In this document: one piece after another, positions 27,350-36,304 of the stretch
Position numbering within the stretch: the stretch's first letter is position 1
Layout of the letters: every line of letters starts with the position of its first letter
NCBI GenBank assembly: GCA_020723345.1
Contig: DYJA01000012.1
Span: forward strand, 41,166-105,165
Direction: 5' to 3'
DNA length: 64,000 bases
DNA from: Candidatus Aquidulcis sp.
GTDB lineage: Bacteria > Chloroflexota > Anaerolineae > UBA4142
Notes under the pieces: model-generated
Database searches by the model: none
Told to the model about the DNA's origin: nothing
What the model saw: the letters and a program-made list of their open reading frames with translations, nothing else
Position numbers and translations under genes: made by a program

Positions 27350-29605
27350 CTACTGATTTTTCCGGATGTACGGAAAGTAGTTGCCGCCCAAGGTCTGGGT
27401 AATGATCGAACCGCTGGATACGGGTCCAAAGATGTTGTTGGTTTCTATCCTCTCAAGAACATATCCGGTGCTGATACTACATGTGGGGGGATTATCGCAC
27501 GTGTCGACTTGGGCGTAGAAAGTGTGCGTCACCGGAGTCAACCAGCATTGGGTATTATAGTCTCTATACGTTCCGATGGGTAGATCGCCCATGTAGACAT
27601 AGGGTGGTGTCCTGAGTGCGCCAAACTCGTCATTGCAGTTGCCGAGATCGTTTACGCCCAGTGGGGCGCGATCAATGTACGGCGAAATCCACGCAAAGTA
27701 CGCGCCAGGCGCGCGAGCACTGCCTGGTTGTCGTTGCGTGCTCCTGAAAGCAGGCGGCGGTAGTTGTGGTACCTTGCTCGGCGGCGCCGGAACCAGTCGC
27801 ATCGGGCTGAATGCTTGATTGCCGATATTCGCCACCCGGATGGTCATCGTGTGGTACCCTGTTATTGCTCCGACTGGTGCCGAGGCAATACCCAAGATCG
27901 TCAAGTCTGGCGAAATCACCGCGACTGGTGTGAAGGTGGGTGTTGGAGTATATGGGCTGGTAGTGGCGGTGTTGGTTGGCGTTGGCGTTGGTGGCTCGGG
28001 AAATCTAAGTTGGAATGAGTTCAGGATCGGCGAGAGATTGTATGGATTGGGGGATGTAAAGTACGCCCGGTATTGAAGCACACCTGCTGTGAAGGGAGTC
28101 ACCGCGAAAGTATTGGGTACGCTAATGCCATATGTAAGAGACGGAAGATCGTTCCATGGTGCGCTTTGGAGTCCGCCGACGTCGTTGGAGTACCTGTATT
28201 GCACAGTCATTGTCACCGGACTGGTGATTGTGGTGTTGACGACGATCTGATTGATTGGTCGCTGCGCGCCGGTTTCCTGAATCAGATTGACAACTCGCGA
28301 CAGGTATCTCCCGGCGGGTGCGTATCGTGAACCGACGCCCGTGGTCGGTCCATGGTAAATGGTATCCGCTCCTGAAGAGTCGTCCAGACCATCCCTATTG
28401 ACGCCATATCCGCCGATGACGTAGACTTCGCCACCACTGTTCATCACAGTAGCGTGATACCGGCGCGGGCGCGGTAATGGATTGGAAGAAAGCCACGGGC
28501 TGCCCAAACCCCAATTGTGTAATGCTCCATCCGGATCGATCAATGCCGTATAGACGGTGTCCTTCGGATCGTTGATGCTTCCTTCCAGCCCTCCGGTAAG
28601 AAAAATCCCACCGCTTTTCTGCACTGCGCCATGCTCGGCGAGGGTATTTTGCAGACCGTCGCCGCTGTGCTCGACTAGAGGAACTGTTGGGTCAGTGTCG
28701 CCGAATATCGTACGCGGAACACTGATGTACCTTCGGTACGTGATATCGTATCCGGATTCCCCGCCCGCCACGTACAAATGATCAATGCCACTTTCGTCCG
28801 TCCACGTTGTCGCGCCGAAGGAGTGACGTCCGGTAGGAAGGGCATCCACATAATCTTCTCTGGTTGGGAGACTGCCATCCGAGTTGATTGGAAAGCGGTA
28901 CATCCAAGAGTCATCATAAGCACCGTCATATCCGCCGATGACGTATAGGTTGCCGTTTCGTACGACCGCGCTCGCATAAACTGCCGATACATCCAAGACA
29001 TTGACTGTCGTCCATCCGCTAGTGAAAGCACCATTCAAGTTAAAAGAACGATACGATATGGTTGATTGCGGTGTGCCAGTGCTACCACCAACGATGTAGA
29101 GGAAACCGCCGGAGGCAGTTGTAGAAATCACTGCTGCCATTCCAGATAGGGCTGTGGGGAGCGTTGTGACTTGAACGAATCCTGGTGGCTTGATTGGTCC
29201 CGTGATGTACGTTGTCGCGGAATAGATCTCGGAGCGTTTGGCATTCGATCCATCAATGCCGCCAATCACATAGATGATGTCTTTGTAGATAACTGCGGCA
29301 AGTTCCTTACGGATGAATCCTGATCCGTTTGGAGTTGAACTCCCGATGCGGTAGGTATCTGTAACCCATTGAGAGGTTATACCCATCGGGATCAGTTGAA
29401 CACCGCCATCCCCTACGTTGCTGAGGCCAGTGAAAGAAAAACTGCCCTGGACAAAGTCGGAGAGCGTCGTATCCGTAACATAGCAATTGCCGGAAATGCA
29501 CTGATAATCGGCGACGGCGTGATAGGGGATGCTGAAGAGCAAACTAAAACACGCGGCGAGGAACATAATGCCCCCGCCGAAGAGCAAGTATCTATAACTT
29601 TTCAT
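27350..29605 (-). CDS. Secreted Kelch-repeat protein with C-terminal CARDB-like region
   Basis: Signal peptide; repeated GGxxGxxxxxxxxxY / VYVIGGYGVNRDG units; Pro/Thr linker then DLTILGIASAPVGAITGYHTMTIRVANIGNQAF. Confidence 0.82.
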   Translation of the reverse strand: MKSYRYLLFGGGIMFLAACFSLLFSIPYHAVADYQCISGNCYVTDTTLSDFVQGSFSFTGLSNVGDGGVQLIPMGITSQWVTDTYRIGSSTPNGSGFIRKELAAVIYKDIIYVIGGIDGSNAKRSEIYSATTYITGPIKPPGFVQVTTLPTALSGMAAVISTTASGGFLYIVGGSTGTPQSTISYRSFNLNGAFTSGWTTVNVLDVSAVYASAVVRNGNLYVIGGYDGAYDDSWMYRFPINSDGSLPTREDYVDALPTGRHSFGATTWTDESGIDHLYVAGGESGYDITYRRYISVPRTIFGDTDPTVPLVEHSGDGLQNTLAEHGAVQKSGGIFLTGGLEGSINDPKDTVYTALIDPDGALHNWGLGSPWLSSNPLPRPRRYHATVMNSGGEVYVIGGYGVNRDGLDDSSGADTIYHGPTTGVGSRYAPAGRYLSRVVNLIQETGAQRPINQIVVNTTITSPVTMTVQYRYSNDVGGLQSAPWNDLPSLTYGISVPNTFAVTPFTAGVLQYRAYFTSPNPYNLSPILNSFQLRFPEPPTPTPTNTATTSPYTPTPTFTPVAVISPDLTILGIASAPVGAITGYHTMTIRVANIGNQAFSPMRLVPAPPSKVPQLPPPAFRSTQRQPGSARAPGAYFAWISPYIDRAPLGVNDLGNCNDEFGALRTPPYVYMGDLPIGTYRDYNTQCWLTPVTHTFYAQVDTCDNPPTCSISTGYVLERIETNNIFGPVSSGSIITQTLGGNYFPYIRKNQ

Positions 29606-29645
29606 GCCACAAGTCTCCTCCGTGGATGCTTGCGGAGTACGGGAA

Positions 29646-29675
29646 AGAGGGGGTAACTCATCAGTTACCCCCTCT
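29646..29675. repeat. GGGGGTAACT hairpin between the TadG-like and Kelch genes
   Basis: AGAGGGGGTAACT-CATC-AGTTACCCCCTCT perfect 13-bp stem, no clear T-tract on the transcribed strand. Confidence 0.8.
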
Positions 29676-29687
29676 GACTGTCATCAA

Positions 29688-31958
29688 CTAGTTGCCGCAA
29701 CTGACGGTACCGCTGGTCTTGAGGTAAAGATCCGTTCGGTAGGTGCCGTTTTCTGTTCCCACAGTAATCGTGGGGTTCGGGGTAAGCACGGGACCGCCAA
29801 GACCGTCGGTGAAGGTATCGTAGGTGAATCCGCCTTGGCTCAAAGTTGCCGACACGACTTGGTATGTGCCAGGAACTGCATTGGCGAGGATGAATTCGCC
29901 GTTAGATGTCGTCGTCAGATTGTACGTGATGTTGGTGTTCAGATTCTTTAGGACGACGGTCGCGCCTCCGGCGAATGCTTCAGTCGTGATGACTTGACAA
30001 CTCTCACTGCCGATTTGCTGAACGCGTTGCGAGATTTGCTGATAGATGCTTGCCATCGAAGCGGCATCAGTTACGCGGAAATAATGCGGCTTGCTGGGAT
30101 CGGTGTCGGTCGTGGCAATCGCCTGCAACAACGATGGGTTAAAGTCGGTGCCGACTGCGATAGTGAAGACGATCGTATCCGGTTTGTAATCCTGGGGACT
30201 GGTGTCGCCCTTGGCAATGTTCGCCTGATCGAGCACATCTTGCTCGGCGGGTTGGTTACACTGCGGTGATGTGCCAACGCCGCTGTACCCTGTCCACGTG
30301 CCATTCAAGCGAATATTGGTATTGCCATCACTCGCCAAGATGATCACGGCGACATGGCTGCTGCTGTGTCCGGCGCCCAAAACGGTTTCACGCCCTCGCT
30401 TCAGACCATCGGCGACAGGCGTACCGCCGTTCGCGCTCAATCCTTCGATGGTGTTGTTGACCGTGGTGATGTTGGTGGTGAGCGCGTTACGCACCTGGCC
30501 CCAGTAATAACTCGTTGTTCTGCCTGACTGGACGCAACTGTAATTGTACCGTGACCCGGAGGTAATGTTTGGGAAAGTGACCAGTGCGACCTGATCGCCC
30601 AGCGCGGGCTGCATATTGGTGTTAAAGGATTTGAGCGCATCCTTTGCCGCGCGGATCTTGGTCTTGCCGCCAAAGTTATCGTTCATACTGCCAGAGATGT
30701 CCAGAATGTTGACCACATCGACAGGAACGTGAACCGTGGTTGGCGTGCTTTGGGTCAATGTGAGTTTCTGGTATTTGATTGAGCCAACCAATGTCCGGCT
30801 GGGATCGAGCGGTGGGCGGATCTTGACCGAAGCCACGCCAAAGTTGGGGCAGCCACCTTCCGCTTGCGGATCGACCCATTGCTGGAACTTGACGTCAATG
30901 TACTTGTCGTTGCCGGTGGTGCTCATCGCAACGATGCGCGCCCGCGCGAATGCTTTGACGCGGTAGGTCGCGTTGTTGCCGGTGCCGGTAACGATGTCGT
31001 AAACCGGAAAGGTTACTGCCTTTGAGTTAGTTATAAACCATTGGAGGTTGCTGGACACCGAGTTGATTTTGGTTCCTGTCGTCCCAGGAATGTTGTCGCC
31101 GACTTCCCAGATTCCGCTGTTGCCGTTATTGTCGGTGCGGTTCGCATCGATGTTTGCGCGCAGCGTCGTATCGCTGGGATCATTCGTCCAGTTGAGCCAG
31201 CCAAAATTGCCGGGCGCGGTCTGTTTGGCTTCCCAGATGCGGTACGAGTACGTGGGATCAGTTTGCTCGTAGTGAACATCCGGAATGCCATCTGGCGGCT
31301 GACTCTCGTCTACAAAGGTGTTGATGCTGATCGCAATCGGGAATAGACTATCGCCGCTGCACGCGCCTTTGTTAGTCGAACCGGAGGGATTGCTCGGAGT
31401 GGGAGTCGGGGCTCCGCCACCGCCACCACCACCGCCGCCGCCACCGCCACCACCCGGAGTGTACGCGACGCCGGGTGCGCCTGCACCAATCGTCATCTGT
31501 TTGAAGCCGACCACGCCGGCGAAATAGGTGGGGAAGGTTCGCTGTCCTGTTGCCATGATAGCGACGACCGGGAGGCAGCCCAATGAAGATTCCGTGGGTG
31601 TGAGGCATGGGAGAGGTTTCTGATCGCTGCCGCGCACGGGAATCTTGAATTTGTCGTCCGACATTTGAGTGCCATCGGCTTTGCGGACCACATAGTATGC
31701 GAATACCTGGCTGCAATCTTTGCAGTTGGCATACACATACGTTTGGACTTGATTGAGGATCTGTCCTTCGTTCATGTTTTGGGCCAAGGCAAGACCGCCC
31801 GCGAGCGCGCCGGCATCCAGCGCGTTTTGGACGTGGCGCCGCTGGAGATAAGCATTGCCGGCGTCAACGACCAGCGCCAACAACGCGATCAGTGCAACCA
31901 TTGCGAACGCGATGATCACAATGGATTGCCCGGCTTGCCGTTTGTTCAAGTGTTTCAT
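29688..31958 (-). CDS. TadG-like protein: TadE/TadG N-terminus, polyglycine linker, von Willebrand A domain, C-terminal carboxypeptidase-regulatory-like domain
   Basis: AGQSIVIIAFAMVALIALLALVVDAGNAYLQRRHVQNALDAGALAGG; VVNILDISGSMNDNFGGKTKI; ATVVLKNLNTNITYNLTTTSNGEFILANAVPGTYQV. Confidence 0.88.
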   Translation of the reverse strand: MKHLNKRQAGQSIVIIAFAMVALIALLALVVDAGNAYLQRRHVQNALDAGALAGGLALAQNMNEGQILNQVQTYVYANCKDCSQVFAYYVVRKADGTQMSDDKFKIPVRGSDQKPLPCLTPTESSLGCLPVVAIMATGQRTFPTYFAGVVGFKQMTIGAGAPGVAYTPGGGGGGGGGGGGGGAPTPTPSNPSGSTNKGACSGDSLFPIAISINTFVDESQPPDGIPDVHYEQTDPTYSYRIWEAKQTAPGNFGWLNWTNDPSDTTLRANIDANRTDNNGNSGIWEVGDNIPGTTGTKINSVSSNLQWFITNSKAVTFPVYDIVTGTGNNATYRVKAFARARIVAMSTTGNDKYIDVKFQQWVDPQAEGGCPNFGVASVKIRPPLDPSRTLVGSIKYQKLTLTQSTPTTVHVPVDVVNILDISGSMNDNFGGKTKIRAAKDALKSFNTNMQPALGDQVALVTFPNITSGSRYNYSCVQSGRTTSYYWGQVRNALTTNITTVNNTIEGLSANGGTPVADGLKRGRETVLGAGHSSSHVAVIILASDGNTNIRLNGTWTGYSGVGTSPQCNQPAEQDVLDQANIAKGDTSPQDYKPDTIVFTIAVGTDFNPSLLQAIATTDTDPSKPHYFRVTDAASMASIYQQISQRVQQIGSESCQVITTEAFAGGATVVLKNLNTNITYNLTTTSNGEFILANAVPGTYQVVSATLSQGGFTYDTFTDGLGGPVLTPNPTITVGTENGTYRTDLYLKTSGTVSCGN

Positions 31959-31980
31959 TGTGCGACCTCCTGTTCGATTC

Positions 31981-32421
31981 TTATTCAATCGTCATTACGG
32001 ACTGAGCGGTGATCTGAATTTTGCCTAACCGAATTGTGCTGTTGCCAAGCAGAGGAATATTGACTGTCGGCAATGGAACGTAATACGCCGCCGAAACAGA
32101 AACTTGGACGCCGGAAACCCATTGCAGATTACCCAACGCATCATGATCGGCTGGTTCAACCAGAACATTCAGTTGGGATTGGTCCAACGAAAAGGAATTA
32201 TTCCTAACGACCTGCTGGATTTGCGCAACTGTTTGATTGCCCGGATCGTGGACGATGGTAGTCGTCCCTTCGCGTACGGCTAACTGAAGTGTGACGTAGG
32301 AAAAAAAGAGAATAGCAAAAAACATCAACCCGATCAGAACGCCCAAAAAGATTGGGAATACAAATGCAAATTCGACGAGCGATTGTCCACGTCCTGTCTT
32401 TCGGCTGATGCGCTTTAGCAT
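31981..32421 (-). CDS. TadE-like minor pilin
   Basis: GRGQSLVEFAFVFPIFLGVLIGLMFFAILFFSYVTLQLAVREG. Confidence 0.88.
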   Translation of the reverse strand: MLKRISRKTGRGQSLVEFAFVFPIFLGVLIGLMFFAILFFSYVTLQLAVREGTTTIVHDPGNQTVAQIQQVVRNNSFSLDQSQLNVLVEPADHDALGNLQWVSGVQVSVSAAYYVPLPTVNIPLLGNSTIRLGKIQITAQSVMTIE

Positions 32422-32435
32422 TCTTCGCAGTTCTC

Positions 32436-33122
32436 TCAACGAATTGGCATTCCCATGGAATAATCCAATTGATAATAGTTGGGAAGCCCCATCCGCCAAC
32501 CGGTGCTCCAGTCAACATTTCCCAAGATATTGAAAAACCACTGGGTCCATGTTGCTGCCGGGGGCACATCTGATTTTACCCGAGGCACCGGGAGTGACAT
32601 GTCGCTGGTGAGCGTATGGATCCGATAGTGGACGGTGACAGTAATCGGGCAGCCAATTTCTTTCCCGGATGGACAACTGCAAGGTGGGGTGGGACAAGTG
32701 CAACTCGTGCAATTGGAACTCACAATCGGACGCTCAACCGTCAAAGTATCCTGATCCAGGAGTTGCCCTGCCCTTAACGGATCGCCAACCACTACAACAA
32801 TTTCGTCATTGATCCGTTTGAAGTACTCATCCCAAATCGTGCTGCCGGTACCATACGCTTGGTTATCCTTTGCGCCGACACAGGTGGGATTCGGCGTCGA
32901 ACCGCAGGATGATTGAGCAAGGTTAGGATACATCGAAGCGAAAACCGCGCCCTCGCGTGCCGCATTGACGAGCGCAACATATGATGCAAAAACGATACCA
33001 AGTTCGATGATGCCGATGACAATGAGAAGCAGAAACGGCAACGCAACCGACACTTCGAGCATGCTCTGCCCCGAGTGACTTGCGAATTGAGTCAAGATCG
33101 ATCTAGACCTTATCTTTTTCAT
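32436..33122 (-). CDS. TadE-like minor pilin
   Basis: HSGQSMLEVSVALPFLLLIVIGIIELGIVFASYVALVNAAREGA. Confidence 0.88.
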   Translation of the reverse strand: MKKIRSRSILTQFASHSGQSMLEVSVALPFLLLIVIGIIELGIVFASYVALVNAAREGAVFASMYPNLAQSSCGSTPNPTCVGAKDNQAYGTGSTIWDEYFKRINDEIVVVVGDPLRAGQLLDQDTLTVERPIVSSNCTSCTCPTPPCSCPSGKEIGCPITVTVHYRIHTLTSDMSLPVPRVKSDVPPAATWTQWFFNILGNVDWSTGWRMGLPNYYQLDYSMGMPIR

Positions 33123-33190
33123 GCCTCTTGCCATCTGTTCTTGCTTTGAACAAATCAATCTATGCTTTGCCTAATTTGCCTAGCCCAACA

Positions 33191-33222
33191 AGGGGGTTAA
33201 GAGTTATGTCCCTTAACCCCCT
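33191..33222. repeat. GGGGGTTAAG hairpin between Flp pilin and TadE genes
   Basis: AGGGGGTTAAG ... CTTAACCCCCT. Confidence 0.8.
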
Positions 33223-33320
33223 CAAAGAAACGATGGATGAAAAAACTAGCACTCGGATTGATATTGGCGTGGACTCCATCTTGGATGGAGCCCAGTACTG
33301 GCTAGGTTGTCCTTTGGGGA

Positions 33321-33473
33321 TTACGTGCCCGTCAACCCGCTGGTGACCTTGGAGAAAATGTTGGCGATTTGTGGACCCAACAAAGCCAAAATGGCGATAA
33401 CGACGATAGCCACCAAAACGAGGATCAACGCGTACTCAACCAAGCCCTGACCTTCTTCACGTGGAAGATACAT
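33321..33473 (-). CDS. flp: Flp/Fap pilin (50 aa), not in the supplied ORF track
   Basis: Manual minus-strand translation: MYLPREEGQGLVEYALILVLVAIVVIAILALLGPQIANIFSKVTSGLTGT*; class III prepilin signal G-QGLVEYAL. Confidence 0.93.
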   Translation of the reverse strand: MYLPREEGQGLVEYALILVLVAIVVIAILALLGPQIANIFSKVTSGLTGT

Positions 33474-33597
33474 TCTGTTCACCTCCCTTCTCTAGGTAAT
33501 TTCGCTTTCAGTCTGCCCCGATTATATAGCAGCCAGGACGAAACCGCAATAGGAGTGGGGTACTGGGACACCAATCTGGGTCTATTATACACTATTT

Positions 33598-34653
33598 TTA
33601 TGCCAAAGGCAACTCGATGCGGACTTTGGTGCCGCGCCCGGTACCGCTCTGAAATTGGATCTTGCCGCGAAGCATTTGGATTCGCTTTTCCAGGTTTGCC
33701 AAGCCCGAACCGCTGCGTTGGCGCGCGGTCGTCAAGACAGATTCGACATCGAACCCACTCCCGTCGTCTTCCACCGTGACGATGACTGGGTCATTTTGCA
33801 AGTCCAGCGCGACTTGGATGCGCGAGGCGTGCGCGTGCCGCGCCGCATTGTTCATCAATTCCTGCACCGATCGAAAAACGAGGACTTCGATGTGGGAAGG
33901 GAGCGCCAATTCGCCCTGGGTCGTCAGGTGGGTGGAAATGTGGTGCTTGGTTTCAAAGGTCTGCCCGTAGCGTTTCAACGTCGGAATCAAACCCAGATCA
34001 TCCAGCATCATCGGACGCAGATCGAAGATGAAATCGCGAATGCGTTGAAACGTGGTGTTCGCGGCGGTTTTCAGATTCGCCAATTCCGTGCGCGCTTTGG
34101 ACGGATCCGCATCGAAGAGCCGCTCGACGATTTCGGCTTGCAGAATCAAGTTCGTCAATGATTGCGCGGGGCCATCGTGCATTTGACGCGAGAGGTGCTG
34201 GCGTTCCAGTTCTTGCGCTTCGATGATTTGGATGACGGACTGCTGATCGACGCCGCGGACGGAATCACCGCCGAGGAGAACGGACGAGGATGCCTCGGAC
34301 AACTGCCGCGCGAGCGCGCTGATGTGATCTAACTGCCCGCGATAGCGCTGCATGACGCGTTGTTTGTTTTGCAGTTGCTCCAATTGACTCCGCATCATAA
34401 AAAGACGCAACTGTGCGTCCTGCGCGTTGAGGTACGCATTCTTGATGTCTTCGCGCGAAAAGGATTCCAGATTGGCGTCCAATTGGCGCAGGCGCGAGGC
34501 AATGTCGGTTTGCCGCTGTTGCAGTTTGTCGATTTCGCCGGCAGTTTGCTTGATCAAAATATCGATCTCGCGCGCTTCACCCTCGAGTTGGGCGCGCTCT
34601 TTTTCTGCGTCCTCTGCCATCAGAGCCGGATCGGGAATGGTGGATGTGGGCAT
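33598..34653 (-). CDS. DegS-like sensor histidine kinase (HisKA_3)
   Basis: Coiled-coil sensor, LERQHLSRQMHDGPAQSLTNLILQAEI, FDLRPMMLDDLGLIPTL, VTVEDDGSGFDVES. Confidence 0.92.
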   Translation of the reverse strand: MPTSTIPDPALMAEDAEKERAQLEGEAREIDILIKQTAGEIDKLQQRQTDIASRLRQLDANLESFSREDIKNAYLNAQDAQLRLFMMRSQLEQLQNKQRVMQRYRGQLDHISALARQLSEASSSVLLGGDSVRGVDQQSVIQIIEAQELERQHLSRQMHDGPAQSLTNLILQAEIVERLFDADPSKARTELANLKTAANTTFQRIRDFIFDLRPMMLDDLGLIPTLKRYGQTFETKHHISTHLTTQGELALPSHIEVLVFRSVQELMNNAARHAHASRIQVALDLQNDPVIVTVEDDGSGFDVESVLTTARQRSGSGLANLEKRIQMLRGKIQFQSGTGRGTKVRIELPLA

Positions 34654-34668
34654 TCGTCAAATCCTCAA

Positions 34669-34696
34669 GTAGGACAAATTTCCAAATTTGTCCTAC
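34669..34696. repeat. 28-bp palindrome GTAGGACAAATTT-CC-AAATTTGTCCTAC
   Basis: Perfect 13-bp arms. Confidence 0.9.
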
Positions 34697-34697
34697 G

Positions 34698-35432
34698 CTA
34701 TCGCGCGTCTTGCAGGCGAATCCAGCCGCGCTTGAGCGCGTACACCGCGGCTTGTGTGCGATCATTCACCGCGAGTTTGCGTAAAATCGACGTCATGTGA
34801 TTTTTGACGGTCTGGCGGCTGATGCCGAGTTGTTGCGCGATTTCCTTGTTGCTCTTGCCGCGCGTGATGCACGTCAATATTTCCATCTCGCGCGTGGAGA
34901 GGGGCTGAAACGCGAATTCCGATCCATCGGTGCCGGACATTGGCATCTGTTCGAATTGGTTGAGCAACCACGTGGCGACCTGGGGTTTCGCCAGCACCGC
35001 GTCATTCAACACATAGTTGCCTTTGCTCGCCTCGTGGATCGCGCGTATCAATTCCTGTGGATCAACATCTTTGGGGAAATACGCCGAGCCGCCCGCGCGA
35101 ATCGCGTGCAGCATTTGTTCGTCGTCGTGATACGCCGTCAGGACGATGACCGCCACGTCTTGCCGCGAGGCGGTGAGTTCGCGCGTCACCTGCAAGCCAT
35201 TCAGGTTCGGCAAATTCACGTCCATCAGGATCACTTGGGGTTTGAGCGCGCGCGCTTGCGTGAGCGCGTCCTGACCGTTGGCGGCTTCGCCGACGATTTC
35301 CAGATCCTTTTCCAATTCCAGGACGCGGTGCAGACCGGCTCGAAAGAGCGGGTGGTCGTCCACGATCATCACGCGAATCTTGGGCGGCTTGGGCGGCGCG
35401 ATCTTCTTTTTGCGAGCGGTCGATGTTTTCAT
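34698..35432 (-). CDS. NarL/DegU-family response regulator
   Basis: RVMIVDDHPLFRAGLHRVLE, VILMDVNLPNLNG, LSTREMEILTCITRGKSNKEIAQQLGISRQTVKNHMTSILRKL. Confidence 0.95.
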   Translation of the reverse strand: MKTSTARKKKIAPPKPPKIRVMIVDDHPLFRAGLHRVLELEKDLEIVGEAANGQDALTQARALKPQVILMDVNLPNLNGLQVTRELTASRQDVAVIVLTAYHDDEQMLHAIRAGGSAYFPKDVDPQELIRAIHEASKGNYVLNDAVLAKPQVATWLLNQFEQMPMSGTDGSEFAFQPLSTREMEILTCITRGKSNKEIAQQLGISRQTVKNHMTSILRKLAVNDRTQAAVYALKRGWIRLQDAR

Positions 35433-35442
35433 GACGTCCTCC

Positions 35443-36111
35443 TTAGTTGGATGGGGGAGGCGTCCGGAGCGGTACGGTCAGCACGACCCGGACACCTTTG
35501 CCCGGCTCAGTAAAGATTTGCAAATTTCCATTCAGCAACTCGGCGCGATCGCGCATGGCGATCAAGCCCAAGCGACGACCCGCTGCGGCGCCGCGCGAAT
35601 TATCGAATCCTTGCCCGTTGTCGCTGATCGTCGCGACGATTTGATCGGCTGCGCGATCCAGGTTGACTTGGACGCGGCTCGCGCGCGCGTGTTCACGGAC
35701 ATTATCTAACGCTTCTTGAATGATGCGAAAAATTGCCATCTCCATCGTCGTGGGAAGCCGCTCAGCGAGCGCATCCCAGCCGCTCAGTTGAACGACGAGC
35801 CCGGTCTGCCGCGCGAGATTTTCGGTGTACTGCCGCAAACTTGGCACCAGTCCCAGTTCGTCCAGCAACGGCGGCTGCAACTCGGCGATGACGCCGCGCA
35901 GATCAATCAAGCCCTGACGTAATTCCTGCAAGAGCGCGGTCAGACCTTGCCGCGCGACGAGGGGCTGAGTGTCCATCAAGCGCAAACACGTTTCTATTTC
36001 GAGTGCCGCGTTCGCGAGCAACTGCGCGGGACCATTGTGCAAGCGGCGCGCCACCCGGTAATGTTCTTCCTCTTGCGCCTGGACGAGGAGCGCTCTAGTC
36101 GAGTCCGCCAT
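35443..36111 (-). CDS. NarL-type sensor histidine kinase; track start 37092 is spurious and a start near 36111 (or GTG a little upstream) is likely
   Basis: HYRVARRLHNGPAQLLANAALEIE, VIAELQPPLLDELGLVPSL, FRIIQEALDNVREHARAS, ISDNGQGFD. Confidence 0.88.
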   Translation of the reverse strand: MADSTRALLVQAQEEEHYRVARRLHNGPAQLLANAALEIETCLRLMDTQPLVARQGLTALLQELRQGLIDLRGVIAELQPPLLDELGLVPSLRQYTENLARQTGLVVQLSGWDALAERLPTTMEMAIFRIIQEALDNVREHARASRVQVNLDRAADQIVATISDNGQGFDNSRGAAAGRRLGLIAMRDRAELLNGNLQIFTEPGKGVRVVLTVPLRTPPPSN

Positions 36112-36152
36112 TTGACCCAAGTATAACTCAAAATCGGGTAGCACGCAAGGGT

Positions 36153-36243
36153 CACTTTGTCGTTGCCGTTGCGAGACGGCGATGCAATCCCCACACAACC
36201 TAGATTGCTTCGTCGGCAAAAAACGCCTCCTCGCAATGACATG
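36153..36243. repeat. Intergenic palindromic element of the GTCATTGCGAG...GAAGCAATC family
   Basis: Minus strand: GTCATTGCGAGGAGGCG...GACGAAGCAATC...GGGATTGC; same termini as 41086-41198. Confidence 0.8.
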
Positions 36244-36304
36244 ATTTGACACGCGTTTGTGAACAGGATAGAATGAATTCAAACTTCGGAGGAGGGAATC
36301 AGCG

